Positions 24,201 to 36,100 of a DNA stretch of 64,000 nucleotides are shown one piece after another. Origin of the DNA: Lottia gigantea (taxonomy: Eukaryota; Mollusca; Gastropoda; Lottiidae). The notes under the pieces were generated by a model, which saw only the letters and a program-made list of their open reading frames with translations, was not told where the DNA came from and ran no database searches. Where the stretch lies: positions 327,972-391,971 of the forward strand of contig NW_008706824.1 of NCBI RefSeq assembly GCF_000327385.1, given 5' to 3'. The first letter of the stretch is position 1. Each line of letters opens with the position of its first letter. Position numbers and translations under genes: made by a program.

Positions 24201-27200
24201 ATGCTGAATTCAAAACACAATAACAACTAGCAGTATTGATTTGTTTCTCGATCGATCTGAGTGGGATAACTGGGAGCAGTTGTACCAAAGATGCTGACTA
24301 TACAGTTATTTTACTTTTCAATTTCTTTCGGATACAATTGCTTGTTATTGATTTTGAAATTTGTAGATGCTATTGCCTAATTTGTATTTGGTAGATGCTA
24401 TTGCCTAATTTGTATTTGGTAGATGCTATTGCATAATTTGTATTTGGTAGATGTTATTGCCTAATTTGTATTTGGTAGATGCTATTGCATAATTTGTATT
24501 TGGTAGATGATATTGCCTAATTTGTATTTGGTAGATGATATTGCCTAAATTGTATTTGGTAGATGATATTGCCTAATTTGTATTTGGTAGATGATATTGC
24601 CTAATTTGTATTTGGTAGATGATATTGCCTAATTTGTATTTGGTAGATGATATTGCCTAATTTGTATTTGGTAGATGATATTGTCTAATTTGTATTTGGT
24701 AGATGTATTGCCTAATTTGTATTTGGTAGATGCTATTGCCTAATGTGTATTTTGTATATGCTATTGCCTAATTTGTATTGTGTAGATGCTATTGCCTAAT
24801 TTATTTTGTAGATGCTATTGCTTGTGTGGACCCTGTGGAATGTGAGAAATATTGTGAGAATTCTGTAGGTTGTTCCAATATCGCTTACCCTAAATTAGTC
24901 CTAGAACTCCTGCCAGTTGGTGAGTTACTTTCTTATAGTGTACACATTATTTTATTCTTACATTGGCACATACTGGAGCGTGGTGGTTCGAACCTCATAT
25001 ATAAGCTACTTATTTTTCTATAGACAATCCAACACAATACACCATACCTCGTCCATTGAAGGACAATATTAAGTAACTCACTTCTCTTGTTGACCACACT
25101 TGACTATATCAGTGTATTCGTTGAATATTTTCAGGATTACGGGGGTTATTAATGGCTGTAATGCTGTCAGCTATTATGAGCTCTCTAACCTCAATATTTA
25201 ACAGTGCTAGTACCCTGTTTACTATGGATCTGTGGAGGAGAATCAGACCAGGTGCCCTGGAGCGAGAATTACTTATTGTAGGCAGGTACGTGCATTCTGA
25301 TCAATGGCCTATTTTTTTTTTATTGAATCCTGAAGGAAAACTAGTTAGTGCTGACTCGTACGTGCATTCTGATCAATAACCTACTTTTTATACTTCTAAA
25401 CGATACTTAATTATTATTGTGCATTCTGATCAATGACCTACTTTGTATTGATCCCGTGAAATATACTAAATATTGTTGACTCGTACGTACGTGCATTATG
25501 ATCAATGACATATTTTCTTTACTGACTCATGGGACACATACTTATTGTAGACTAGTACGTGCATTCTGATCAATGACCTTTTTATTGGCTCCTGAAAGAA
25601 AACTAGTCATTGTAGCAGCATGGCATTCTGACCTACTTTTTTATTTACTACTGAAAGAACCCTATAGTTATTTTTGACTCAACTGAAAGAAAACGGCGTT
25701 GGCAGGGACGTCCAACCTGGTTAATGACCTACTTTGGGTGACAGAATGAAATTAATCCTCAATTAGAGTTAAGATCTGTGGCACACGAGTACCTTTTTCT
25801 GGTTTGATTAGTCTTTTATAATAAAGGAATGCTACTTCTTTCTATATTTAAGGTTATGTGTAGTGTTTTTATGTGGAGTCAGTATATTATGGATACCGCT
25901 AGTAAAATCTTCCCAGGGTGGTCAACTATTTAACTATATACAAGCCGTACAGGGATATCTCGGTACTCCAGTTACTGCACTCTTTTTGATGGCTGTATTC
26001 TGGAAACGCATGAATGAAAACGTACGTAATTTATGTTTGTATTGAGTACTTGGATGTTTTGCAATCCGCTTACCAATCAGTTGGGGTGGATGGTTTAAGA
26101 AACTGCAAGACAACCTACAGTTAGAGTGTTAGGGAGCAAAGAAGAAAAAATTATTTTGGTGATTAAGGAGTTTACTTAAAGAGGCATGAAAAATGCGTTT
26201 AGGCTCTTTGAAAAATGCAAACGATTTTACTAGGATAACAACTTCAGTTAACTTAAGTACCTTGACATTGATATTTCTTGAATTATCTATACACCTGAAA
26301 GATGACTTACAAATCGTTCTCACATTGGGATCTGGATCAGCTCAAGGCAGTTCTATATTAACACCTGTCCAATTTTGATGGTTTTTGTCTTGAATTCACA
26401 ATGGGGATTGGTGTTTTGTTAACTTTAAGAGACATAAAAATGCCTTTAGGTTTAAACAACCAATTTTACAAACCTCTTGGTTTTGATCTCTCCTAGATTA
26501 TCTCCCACAATTCACAAGACTTTCTTACGTCGACTGAGATTAAACCCCACGACCACTAACGCTTTAAGCGTATCTGCTCCAGCCCATCCAAAATCTGATC
26601 ATGGATAAACTCAAGACAGCCTTTTACTCATATCTGTCCAATTTTGATATATTCGTTTTGGTTGTTTCCCGTCTGATATGGTATTGTGACTTTGTATTTT
26701 TTTAATTCAGGGAGCGTTTTGGGGAATAGCAGTAGGGCATATCTGTGGAATTATAAGAATGGCTGTAGATTTCTCTTACCCGGCACCAGATTGTGGTGAA
26801 GAGGAAACTCGACCATCAGTTCTACTCAACGTACACTATACTTACTTCGGGTCCCTAATCTTATTTATCACCACTATCAGTATTGTTATCTTTAGTTTTC
26901 TTGATAAACCACCGTCAGAAAAACAGGTAGGTGCTCAAAAGGACGGTTTCATAAAGTCTAATCAAATACTAATAGAACACTTTGGTTTATAAAACTAGCT
27001 CCGAAATTGAAAATCGATCTTACATGTAGTGATCGGCCAATCAGATGACTAGTACACTAAATTTAGGATTTTTGTGATATAGTCCCCAGATTTTAATAAA
27101 TACAGCAAGCTTGAAATTGATTTTGGTGATTTAACCAATCAAATGAATTGAATACTGAATTATTTTAAATTCAGATTTTGTTTGTTTAATTTTATTTGCA

Positions 27201-28050
27201 GTTAAGAGGTGTTACTTACTGGACGCGGATTGATAAACTTCCGGTAGATGAAAATAAACTAGAAGAGGAGAGTATGAATACATGTTCTAACGGTGATACA
27301 AAAGGTGAGCTCAGTAGAGATATCAGCTTCTGGCGGAAGCCGGGCTCCGTATCATTAAATAAATAAAATTCACCATCAGAATGCGATTGGTCTCGATGAT
27401 TATTTCAAAATATTGTAAGAAATGTAAAATTCATACCTTTTTATCATTCGATTTCCCGGCTTGGAGCAAATATATGAATTTGTCAGAAATATTTTTTAGT
27501 TATTCTCCTATATCTTACAATTTTCCCATGTCAAGGGAAGTAATCCATCTTAACATTCGAGCAATTTTAACAGTATATGTCAATAAAATAACATGTACCA
27601 TTGGATATTGAATTAAACGCCGATTGGGAGGGTTGGAGTTGCTGATCTTTGGGGTTGTATTTGGGGGTACTGATCTTCGGGGTTGCTGTTTTTTTTAGGT
27701 TATTTAGGTTGCTGGTCTTTTGGGTTTCTGGAGGTAGAAAGATTCAAAAACATTTACCCTTCCGATATTTATTTTCTAGTAAGAGATTGACACAAGAATT
27801 AAAGGAATAATGATCCTCTATTATAGATAGACAGGAAGATGAAGTGTCAGAAGATGTACCAGGAAGATGTAAAAGGATGGTGAATTTTATTTGTGGGATG
27901 CCAACGTCTCAGTCCAGTGATACCCCGGACATTACTCTCAAACAAATCAGGGAGTTTTTATATGAACAGCCTAAATGGATGGCCTTTATGAACGTGAATG
28001 CTGCGATCGGGTGTGTGGTTATGGCATTTTTAGCAGGGTTCTTTCATTAG
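9267..28050 (+). CDS. Sodium/glucose cotransporter, SLC5 family (SGLT type), complete 15-exon gene
   Basis: Exons: 9267-9353, 11114-11185, 18888-18992, 19475-19534, 20343-20447, 21905-22010, 23097-23177, 23400-23605, 24058-24193, 24812-24919, 25135-25285, 25853-26021, 26711-26926, 27202-27304, 27827-28050. All phases agree and give 642 residues, close to human SGLT1 (664). The protein is a plasma-membrane Na+-coupled sugar symporter with the 14-helix LeuT-type fold expected for the family, including a final helix at the C-terminus (residues about 622-641). Residues matching human SGLT1 sites are kept: N62 (N78), H67 (H83), E86 (E102), D188 (D204), Y269-W270 (Y290-W291), K300 (K321), S371-S372 (sodium site 392-393) and Q436 (Q457). 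Two differences are C266 for Thr287 and N433 for Asp454, so sugar preference may differ. ILWIP and FNYIQAV recall SGLT4/SLC5A9, but the subfamily is uncertain. Donors are canonical GT, with gttagt after exon 6. Confidence 0.95.
9755..10848. repeat. 31-bp minisatellite in intron 1 of the SLC5 gene, ~35 copies
   Basis: The unit reads agcttgacattgtgaag, then atgaagatcgtaat, with variants (gacgaag, tttgtaa, ttttgaag, agtgaatacc). The minus strand of the unit has no stop in any frame, so three overlapping antisense frames stay open for up to about 200 codons. Since 31 is not a multiple of 3, each frame cycles through a 31-residue pattern. I do not take it as coding. It lies wholly within the intron between exons 1 and 2. 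Confidence 0.9.
11909..13142 (-). CDS. Secreted PAN/apple - EGF-like - sushi - GON domain protein, intronless, one frame discontinuity
   Basis: The gene starts at 13142 with a signal peptide (residues 1-24). A PAN/apple domain follows (about 28-108, [13 protein letters not shown]), then a short EGF-like cysteine patch (114-140) and a sushi/CCP domain with four cysteines (145-198). A GON domain starts at 203 ([37 protein letters not shown]). GON is otherwise known from the C-terminus of ADAMTS9/20-type proteases, and here no protease domain precedes it. The second half of GON ([20 protein letters not shown], later CSGLCGGC) runs in another frame from 12259 to the stop at 11909. One extra base near 12260 separates the two. 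It may be a mutation or an assembly error. About 410 residues would be expected. No introns are seen and the gene lies antisense in SLC5 intron 2. A TATA-like ATAAATA (13203-13209) lies 60 bases upstream, and an AATAAA on - is at 11680-11685. Confidence 0.8.
13150..13960. other. Intron 2 sequence without a gene
   Basis: AT-rich stretch upstream of the nested GON-domain gene. It may hold that gene's promoter, but apart from the TATA-like word close to its start I see nothing specific. Confidence 0.4.
13965..14057. repeat. (AATAC)n microsatellite
   Basis: About 14 perfect pentamers aatac followed by several interrupted copies, inside intron 2 of the SLC5 gene. Confidence 0.95.
14060..18880. 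other. Remainder of SLC5 intron 2, no gene seen
   Basis: AT-rich intron sequence. 15865-16190 has three degenerate copies of a phrase with agtagcgtcc(t/a)tta followed by a ccat(t/g)atatattattg-like part. 18492-18556 is a copy of dispersed repeat R2. No frame has recognisable protein content. Confidence 0.5.
18492..18556 (-). repeat. R2 dispersed repeat copy
   Basis: It contains ctaatcctttagcgaca, then ggggtagagatcacattaaa and aacacaattttatg-like words. The same order occurs inverted at 38931-38992 and 48541-48623. The relation was found by eye. Confidence 0.6.
19862..19918 (+). repeat. R3 dispersed repeat copy in intron 4
   Basis: It has ccaaaacaac, then acattggaagcagctaat. Related words in the same order lie near 43660-43725 and 60380-60412. 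Only the end with the acattggtagcagctaat core is well conserved between copies. Confidence 0.45.
22190..22475. repeat. Degenerate CAA/ACA-rich low-complexity stretch in intron 6
   Basis: About 280 bases made almost only of caa, cag, aca and act triplets, with heavy divergence. The plus strand reads as Asn/Ser-rich in one frame and Thr/Ala-rich in another without stops over much of its length. It has no splice context consistent with the transporter, so I regard it as an expanded triplet repeat that has decayed. Confidence 0.75.
24361..24810 (+). repeat. 28-bp tandem array duplicating the exon 10 splice acceptor of the SLC5 gene
   Basis: About 16 copies of gtagatgctattgcctaa followed by tttgtatttg lead directly up to exon 10, whose own start is tttgtag then atgctattgcttgtgtgg. 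Each copy therefore carries a T-rich run, an AG and the first ten or so bases of the exon. In the exon's reading frame nearly all copies give Asp-Ala/Asp-Ile-Ala and then TAA. The coding words DAIAC match EKIAC in vertebrate SGLTs, so the exon is the likely source of the repeat. Variants are gctatt, gatatt, gttatt, gcataa and one copy with a base missing. Confidence 0.9.
25271..25735 (+). repeat. Degenerate tandem array duplicating the exon 11 splice donor
   Basis: Exon 11 ends cttattgtaggcag and is followed by gtacgtgcattctgatcaat. Downstream in intron 11 the phrase recurs five to seven times with growing decay: near 25358, 25420, 25490, 25555 and 25619. The copy near 25540 keeps the exon-side bases acttattgtag as well. 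Spacing is about 70-90 bases. At least three copies still contain gtacgt, a usable donor word. Confidence 0.75.
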
Positions 28051-28600
28051 TACATGCACTAAATTTATATATTTTATATTCGGTATTAAAGGGATTAAAA
28101 GTCTAGCCTTTGTATGTGAATTGGGAAACATGTGGAGTGAACAAGCTGTCTAAGTGTTTCTAGGTTTGGTGGAAATATAAATGATGTGAATAGAAGTTAA
28201 TTTTGTTACCAATAACTCAATATATTTTCTCGTCATCACGTAAATTTCTTTTGTTGTATTGATAAAGCGTTTAGACAACGACACTGTTTCCATCCCTACC
28301 TCTGTTATTGATATGGAGGTTGACATTGATGACAGCGTTTAGTTGTTTAGTTGACACACGGCCCTGTGTGCTGCACATTCCAGAATTTGTATTCTAAAAA
28401 AGGGTAGGCTTGTGTAGCGTCATTGCTAAATTTCTATATTCCATTTTATTTCAATGTTAGACTTTAGATTGCGGTGAGGTTGCTGAAATAAGATAAGTGT
28501 TCTGAAATTACATTTGAGTCAATGACCAATATTTTGAACAAATATAATTTAATTTATACAATATAATCCAACAATAAATTGATTTCAAAATATATTAAGT
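28051..28600 (+). other. Probable 3' untranslated region of the SLC5 gene
   Basis: AT-rich sequence after the stop codon at 28048-28050. The first strong AATAAA on + is at 28573-28578, about 520 bases downstream. Weaker ATTAAA words lie near 28084. The end of the transcript is inferred from these words only. Confidence 0.4.
28573..28578 (+). promoter_or_regulatory. Candidate polyadenylation signal of the SLC5 gene
   Basis: AATAAA in the sequence caacaataaattga, the first perfect hexamer seen after the stop codon. Confidence 0.4.
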
Positions 28601-29414
28601 ACATTATCAGGTAAATAACATTAAGTAGGTGTTAAATTGGTTACAACATCAATATCATAACATTCGTAATCAATCAGGCAAAATAACTTTTCAGAATTTA
28701 ACGTAAGTTAGGAACAATATTCAGTTTGGGATAACAACACCCAAGAATGGCTTTCCAAGATATTATTTTTCATACGGAATTTAAATTCTACAAAGATAAA
28801 TCAGTGATTGAAGAAGACTGACGTTGCAATATAAGGAGACAAAAGGGAAGGCAAAATAGAAGCAGGTGGCTTTAAACACTGGTAAAGAAGCAGATAGCAG
28901 AAAATGAAATAGGTTTATTTTTCGCCGCCATTGCTCTTTACGCCTAATGACAGTCTGCAACGTTCCTAGCATCTGATGAAGACCTTATCATTCATTAGTA
29001 ATAATATAAGAAAAAATTTAAGACATAAAATTCATTAAAATGTAATGTACTACATATTTGAGGGAAAAAAATTAATTATCAAATTATCCATCACAAAGAA
29101 TAAATATTATTTTACCCCAAAGGAACAACATATAGTTATATCTACAAGGCCATTATTAATCTCATTATTAGAAATATATATTACGTGTATATATTACAAA
29201 CCACTCCAAGCCAGTTTATATCAATCATAATGGGCAGTAAGTAATGAGAGGGTAAAGAAAAATAAACAAATATCTCGGAAACAATGACTATGTGGTTTTG
29301 TAATCTACTGGAGCTGAGCTATATTTATCTTTCTCGAGAATTAAAATGCAATCTTTGACAATTCAACAAAATCTTTTACCGACAAAAGACCTATTACCAT
29401 TATGACGCGTTCTT

Positions 29415-29775
29415 GTGGTTTTACCCACAGAACAAAGCCCTCTGTATTAAGGTTACTGGCCCGTGAGGAATTAAAGTTGATTTTACTACATTTACAGTGT
29501 AAGACTGTCCAGAACAAGGCGCTCTGTGGTAGGGTCACTGGCTCTTGGGGGATTACAGTTGATTTTACTACATTTATAGTGTAAGACTGTCCAGAACAAG
29601 GCGCTCTGTGGTAGGGTCACTGGCTCTTGGGGGATTACAGTTGCTTTTACTAAATTTATAGTGAATGACTTCCCAGAACAAAGCGCTCTGTGGTAAGGTT
29701 AATGTATCGAAACTGGTCAATTGCAATCCTTGAGGGATTAAAGTTTATTTTACCGCATTTATACAAGCGGATTAC
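29415..29775. repeat. Four tandem copies of a ~90-bp unit
   Basis: Each copy has cagaacaa(g/a)gcgctctgt, then ggtcactggctcttggggga or a diverged form, then gttgattttactacattta. The two middle copies are nearly identical and the outer two are diverged. The array lies between the ends of the two convergent genes. Confidence 0.8.
29744..29749 (-). promoter_or_regulatory. Candidate polyadenylation signal of the sushi membrane protein gene
   Basis: AATAAA on the minus strand about 410 bases past the stop codon. A nearer hexamer at 30139-30144 is only 16 bases past the stop and is a less likely choice. Confidence 0.3.
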
Positions 29776-30159
29776 TTCCCTTGCATTAAAATCTGAGGGT
29801 AAGTGCGAATAGACGAGTTACTTTATAGCATTTGAGATCGATACAGAAGAACATAAGCAAAAATCCGAATCCGTATTAGATTCTTCTATATTGTACTGTT
29901 TCAATAATCCCACACAGGACAGCGTGTCTATTCGCACTTGCCACTAATAAACTGTTACTGGATCTGTTGAAAATTACGTAGTGCACTTTGCCTTGTTTCA
30001 GTATCACAATATTCTGTATCACGAATCGAGGGTAGAGAGAGGGGAATATTAACGATTTGCAATCCGTTATGACCAGTTCGTACATAGTTTTACTATCTGA
30101 TCGACAATATGTTCCATGTTCCAGCAACCAGCGTTGGGTTTATTGGTCCAAAAACTTCG

Positions 30160-33100
30160 CTATTTACAATCATTTTTGCTCTTGGGTTCTGGAGGTATTA
30201 AAGGACCATACGCCTGGCTCCAGTCTTGTAAGCTATTTTCCATATCTATATCTGATGGATCGATGACGTAATGTGTTCCATCTGGTGACGTCAGTTCCGC
30301 ATCGCCATCTTCTTCTGGTACTGGTATTAAACGTCTCTGTGGCTCCATGGGTAGAAATCGTCTTGGCGGTAATTGACCATATTGCCTAGAAGATACCAGC
30401 AGAAATATGATACATTGTGTTATTAATATTACAAAAAAGTACTTAAATTCTGGTTTAGTTTTCCTAGATTTCAGTTATTGATATTGACAACTATCTCACT
30501 TCCAGTTTAGTTTTAAATTTTCATTGGCTCGAACTCTAAGAAGAAAATTTGAGTTTTGTTTTCTTTCACAAACACTGCATTCACAAATACAATGAATAAG
30601 AGGTTATTTACTGTGTATATATAAATAGTGTACCGATTACTCTTACAAAACACTTGATGCCACGCTAGGACCAGTTTTGTAAACACAACATTCAAGAGAG
30701 AAATGAAACGAAGTGGAGTTTTACGTTCTTTCTTTTCTGCACCAAGTGAGCTAATGAAGAACGTCCACATGGCCTATATTTTCTATTACCCTGAGTACAA
30801 CCTAATATTTTTTTCGTTTCATATTTTTTAAAATTCCACAATTTGAACCCAAACCTATGAAAATAAAGAACGACTTGACGAAGCTATCTATGATCTAGTA
30901 GGATATATAAAACTGTAGGAGGTAGAATACTAGAGGTTTATTGAAGAAATAATCTCTTGGTAGTAAGACTTACAGATAATGTCAAACCTAATTCCGTGTT
31001 TTTGTTACAGATCACGCTTTTCTCTCTTGAGTTCAGAAGTTTTGGTAGAAAATTCCAAAAGGCCAACCGCCTCAACAGTCAACATCAGTACCGACCCACC
31101 ATTACTTACTTAATAGGTCTGTTTCTTAACGATTCCATAATATTGGCGTCCTTCTGAGTTAATGTTTTATGTTGTATGAAATTTAGTATCCATAATATTG
31201 CCATATTTCACTTCCGGTTTACCGAATAGTGCGGTTGGTCGGTTGAGATTTTATACCAAACCCTTCTAGAGATGATGGATGGAAGTAACGAGTGATTTTT
31301 ATTTTTATCTAGAATAGTTTTGTCACCTATATATTATAGTTATCTAATTAACAATCTCTCTGTCTTGTCTCTGCTAAATTATTGTCTTAACATTTAACCA
31401 CAAGTTAGAACTGTCAGATGATGTTTGTGGTTAGATCACTAGGTCATTCCTTCAATATAGAGTTTCATTATTTTAACCTCAATTACAAGGTTTGAGTCAA
31501 CAGTCCTACTTTTCTGCTCCTTGATGGCTTAACAAAGATGATCAAAGTCGTGGAGTAGAAGTAGAATGACTCGGTAATTCTTTACATATAAATAACATTT
31601 ATTCAGCAACAATTACAAGACTAGAATCATTAGTCCTACTTTGCTGTACTTAGTGGTTAAAATAAAGATCAGCTAAGTCGTGCAATTTGCAAATAGAGTA
31701 AAGTTTTCATTTCATACATGAGTAGCGAATTTGTAACTCTAGATTTGCTAAAGAAGATGAGTAATGCTATGCCATCTGCAATAGGGAATGTGCCAAGTTA
31801 ACAGCAACTTGCACTGAATGTAGCACACGACGAGAACAGGTAATGTTACCATGTGAACGACTAATGACATATAAATGTTGTTAATTTTAAATTATACAGT
31901 AAAGGAGTATAATTTTGTGAAAGATTATAATATGGAACAAGTTTTGTTCTGGCTTTTTCAGAATAATCAAATTTTGTGATTTACACCAGATAAAAGAAAA
32001 GTTCGTGTCGTAGAAGACTTTTGTTCTCCAGATACATATATAAATGCTGCCTCAGGAGTTTTATAATTATTCTAAATAGACACAAATTTCAAATATTGTT
32101 TAACCACACGAGCGTGTATTTATGTCATGGATCTGGAGAAATAAGTAAAATATATGTCGTAAATAAGGCTGATTTTAGTTCTCAGAAAACATATATAATT
32201 ATTGCCTCAGGCTTTTGTCAGAGTTTAAAAGAAACCTGCTGGTTTTCTGGTTTCCATCAACTTCATTCTGTTCCGATTTTTTTTTCAAAATAGAATAAAT
32301 GACATAAAAATAGGTGTTAAAATCTCTATCATGAAATTGCCTGCGGGAAGTCTTAGATTTTTGATCTGAAAAACTAGATCTAGACATGAAATAAGTTTAT
32401 TGGAGTTTTAATCTACACCAACAAGATAATAATCGAGAATATTCTTCGCTGGTGGTGCAGTGAGCAGAAAGCATGTATTTCTTCTGCAGAGCTATTCGTT
32501 CAGGAGAAGTTCAAAGATGGTTTATTTACGAGGAAGCTCTGAGTGCTGAAAGCGGATTGGAATCACATTAATCATGAACGCAAACCTAAAACTTCACCTG
32601 TAAAAACTATAACAATAACTTTGGTGCGGAAATATAAATTGCGAAATAAGGGGTGTAACACTTTACAAAATTGAAAAGTTAGAGTTTAATATCAAAACGT
32701 TTCTCGATTATAGAATGTTTAAGAGCTTTCATTTCTGTCTGTCAGTAAGACAAGAATACGAACAATAATAAGAGAGCATGCTAGCCTTGATCTAAATTAA
32801 TCAACACGAATCACAATGTAGTCAAGTAGAAGGGAAAGTTGCGTAACAGAATCAATCTTGAGTAGGCTCTAATGAGAAAAATAATCCCTCAATTTTAATC
32901 AAACGTTCATCCCACGTAAGCAGTTACGACGATACTTAGATTTGTAATCCCAAGTCATGGACTCAGTTCCAATAAATGTTTTGTTTCTGATTACTATCCT
33001 GTTATTTTGAATTACGGTTTAAGGATTCCGACATGAACATAACGTTTCTACAATTTACATCGTGAAAACCAGCATAATGAAATACTGCTTCATTTATGAT

Positions 33101-36100
33101 TGATATACTTCCTCATATGAAAAATTCATTGGCTAAAACCAGGGCATTGCTAAAATATTGTTTCGTTCGTACTTGCTTTTTTTTAAATTAAATACTTACA
33201 TGAAATACGCCCTCTGATCGACAACACGTGGTTCCAGGTTTCCCAATTCTGGTTGAACTTCTACAGCATGGCCTGTCAATGGTTTATCCAAGGCACCAAA
33301 ACTAATTTTAGGTTCCAGTCCTGGAGAGGAATCTTCCACCCTGAAATAACAATTTTTATTATTTTAAGATAACAATTCTTCTGAAACACAAAACAATATA
33401 CAGTGTGCACAGTTGGAAAGCGTTAAGGTTATTTTCTACTGAACGCAGTCTCTAAACCTCCTCTCTGACTACAATGATTTCTGAATTGAATTTTGTCAAT
33501 AAGTTACGAAAAAATTGAAATATCAATTATAAAATACTACTGGGAATCTAAGATTGTCTTCGGGTTGATAAAATTGTTAACCACTGGTAAAGTTATTTTG
33601 TGTAAACATGATTTACACAGAGAGGAATTTTCAAATCGAAAAGTAGCTCGTTTTCAAGTGAATTTTCTGGGAGGGAAGTGTCTCTATTTAAAATGTAAAT
33701 CACTGAACCTTATATTACTATGGACCCTAAGACAAGTGGTATACTTTTTGGCAAATTTGTTTTTTAACATTTATGAAATAAGAGAAAAATTTCAATTAAT
33801 AGAGTAGCTTTGTGGACTGCTAAGTTGACAATCTTATTGTCATAAGTTATCCATGGCGATAAAAAACACGTAAAGAAGAAGTACAACGTAGATTAAAACA
33901 ATGAATTACCAAGAATATATACAGCAGGGAAACTTTTACTGATAATTTGATTGGCTTGAGTTTAATATATTCCAGATCAGGGGTACCAAGTGAAATAACC
34001 TGCAGCAAAATGCACGAATATAAAAATAAAACCAAATTTAAATCAGGTGATACTAAAGAAGAGAACTGTAGTTGTTATTCATGTCAAATTAAGAGTTATG
34101 TCTTTATCTTTCTGGTATTTTATTTCAAGTGGATAAAGTGTAAAAACACCAGAGACATATAGAATTCAATTTCATTATATTCCACTTTTAAATCAGTTTT
34201 ATAATTACACAACGAATGTCAGGGCAGCCAAATGACAGTGACAGTATCATTCTATTAAGTATTACCTCAAGGCTATTCATGTTTGTTAAATTTCACGAGA
34301 AATTGAAATGGAATTATGTGATGATGTGGAAATGTCAAATGACAATATGATACAGGGCCTATCTGCACAAAAACATTTTATTAATTTTGTCACAAATATT
34401 TTATCTCAAAGTAAAATTTCAAACTTACAACAAATCTGATTGTAAGATTTCTTGTAGAACCGGTCCTGGAGTTTTACGTTATGGTACATAAGTCTCTGTC
34501 TGTTATGTCAATTGGTACTTTATTATCTGTTTAAGGTTCCGATGACGAGTATACTTGTCTTCTCAAGTGAGAGATCCTATGGCGATTACGGACTAAAATT
34601 TGAACATGCTTCGAACAAGGTTATAACTCACATAAAATATTCTTCGATTTTTATTATTATTATTTATTTTTTTTTTTTTTGATAGGGTTCATCGTTTAGT
34701 GATCATGAACAATTTCACCAAGTTTTGTCAAAATCCTTCTCGAATGTTTGCTAACAATTTTGAACAGTCAAACAAAAGTAAATAACATAATTTTACGAAA
34801 ATTGTACACAATTGTAATACAACGTGCAACATTATAAGAATTCATTGTTCTCATTTGCTGAAAAGGAAAGTTTCAAACTGGCGCATCTTTGAAAAGGTTG
34901 AACAAGATGATGGTAAACATTAAACTTTTACAGGAAATCTTTTCAGAACTGCGGAGACAAATAATAATAGAAGGATGCAGCATTTCATAGAAATAGAACA
35001 TCGAAGAACAATAAAAAACGAAACAATTTTCTTGGAGTACATACAACAAAAAACACAGGGAATATATTATTACAGTATATAAGTAATAAAACACACTTCT
35101 TTAATAACTGAGTACATACAGGTCCTTGCAGTACATTTCTTAGCCTGTACTTGGTTGACATTTTAATGCAATTGACATTTTATATATAACTGTATAAGAT
35201 TACTTACGACATGAGAGAAGATTAATAATATCAAATCTAAGAATACGCTTGACTTCGTGATCATTAAAGAAGTAAAGGCTCATGTTCGTTATTATGTTCG
35301 TTATTATGTTCGTTATCATGTTCGTTATTATGTTCGTTATTATGTTCGTTATTATGTTCGTTATCATGTTCGTTATTATGTTCGTTATTATGGGCGCGGA
35401 CGTCATTGTATTTTATATATCTGCTTAGTAAATGGAAACGAAATGAATGGAGTTTTGCGTCCTACTTTTCTGATATCTGCTTAGTGGATTGTTGATAACG
35501 TCCCATATACATTGTAATACAACCGCAGGTTAGTATTTATATCTGGCGAGTGAAATTTAAATGTTGCATCTGGAATTTCAATTTCCAACAGTTTGGTCTA
35601 GAGAGGATTCAACGTTTGCTGGAAAGAAGGGAATCAGGCAGCAACTGCTATTTTATATGTTCTGTGATCTCCGGTCAACTAAATCCAGCGATTGGTCAGA
35701 TTCATCCGTCTTCATTATTTACCGATTCAGACAAGGTAAAAAAAAAAGATTGATAAATTGACAATTCTCACAGTAGCAAACGACCATAATCGGCTTCCAT
35801 ACAGCCTTTGTAAAACTTCTCCATAGGGATTTATCTAACTGTAAGAAAATAATCCTAAATAATGGCAGGATAATATCAAATGCTAAAAGAACTCGGGTAA
35901 GGCATATACCCTAACAGACATATTTCAATAGGGCTAAGATTCCCAGCCCAAGGGGGTACCTGACTAGCTGCTGGGACAATTGTAAAAAGTATGGTTGTAT
36001 AATAAGCAATATTGGTAATGGAAACTTTTCGTTCAAAATGGATCTTCTAATGAATAGGAGAAATGTACAAGAAAGGGCGTAAAAAGATACCGGGACATGA

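Noticed and set aside
24361-24810. Regular repeats that could be mistaken for a CRISPR array
   Set aside because: The unit is contiguous with no unique spacers, the setting is a eukaryotic intron, and the unit matches the adjacent exon edge.
24975-25000. ggttcgaacc as a tRNA B-box-like word
   Set aside because: No A-box at the right distance and no cloverleaf arms. No tRNA gene was found anywhere in the window.
33493-33807. 104-codon plus-strand frame
   Set aside because: Composition follows the AT-rich intron, and no domain, splice site or signal is visible.
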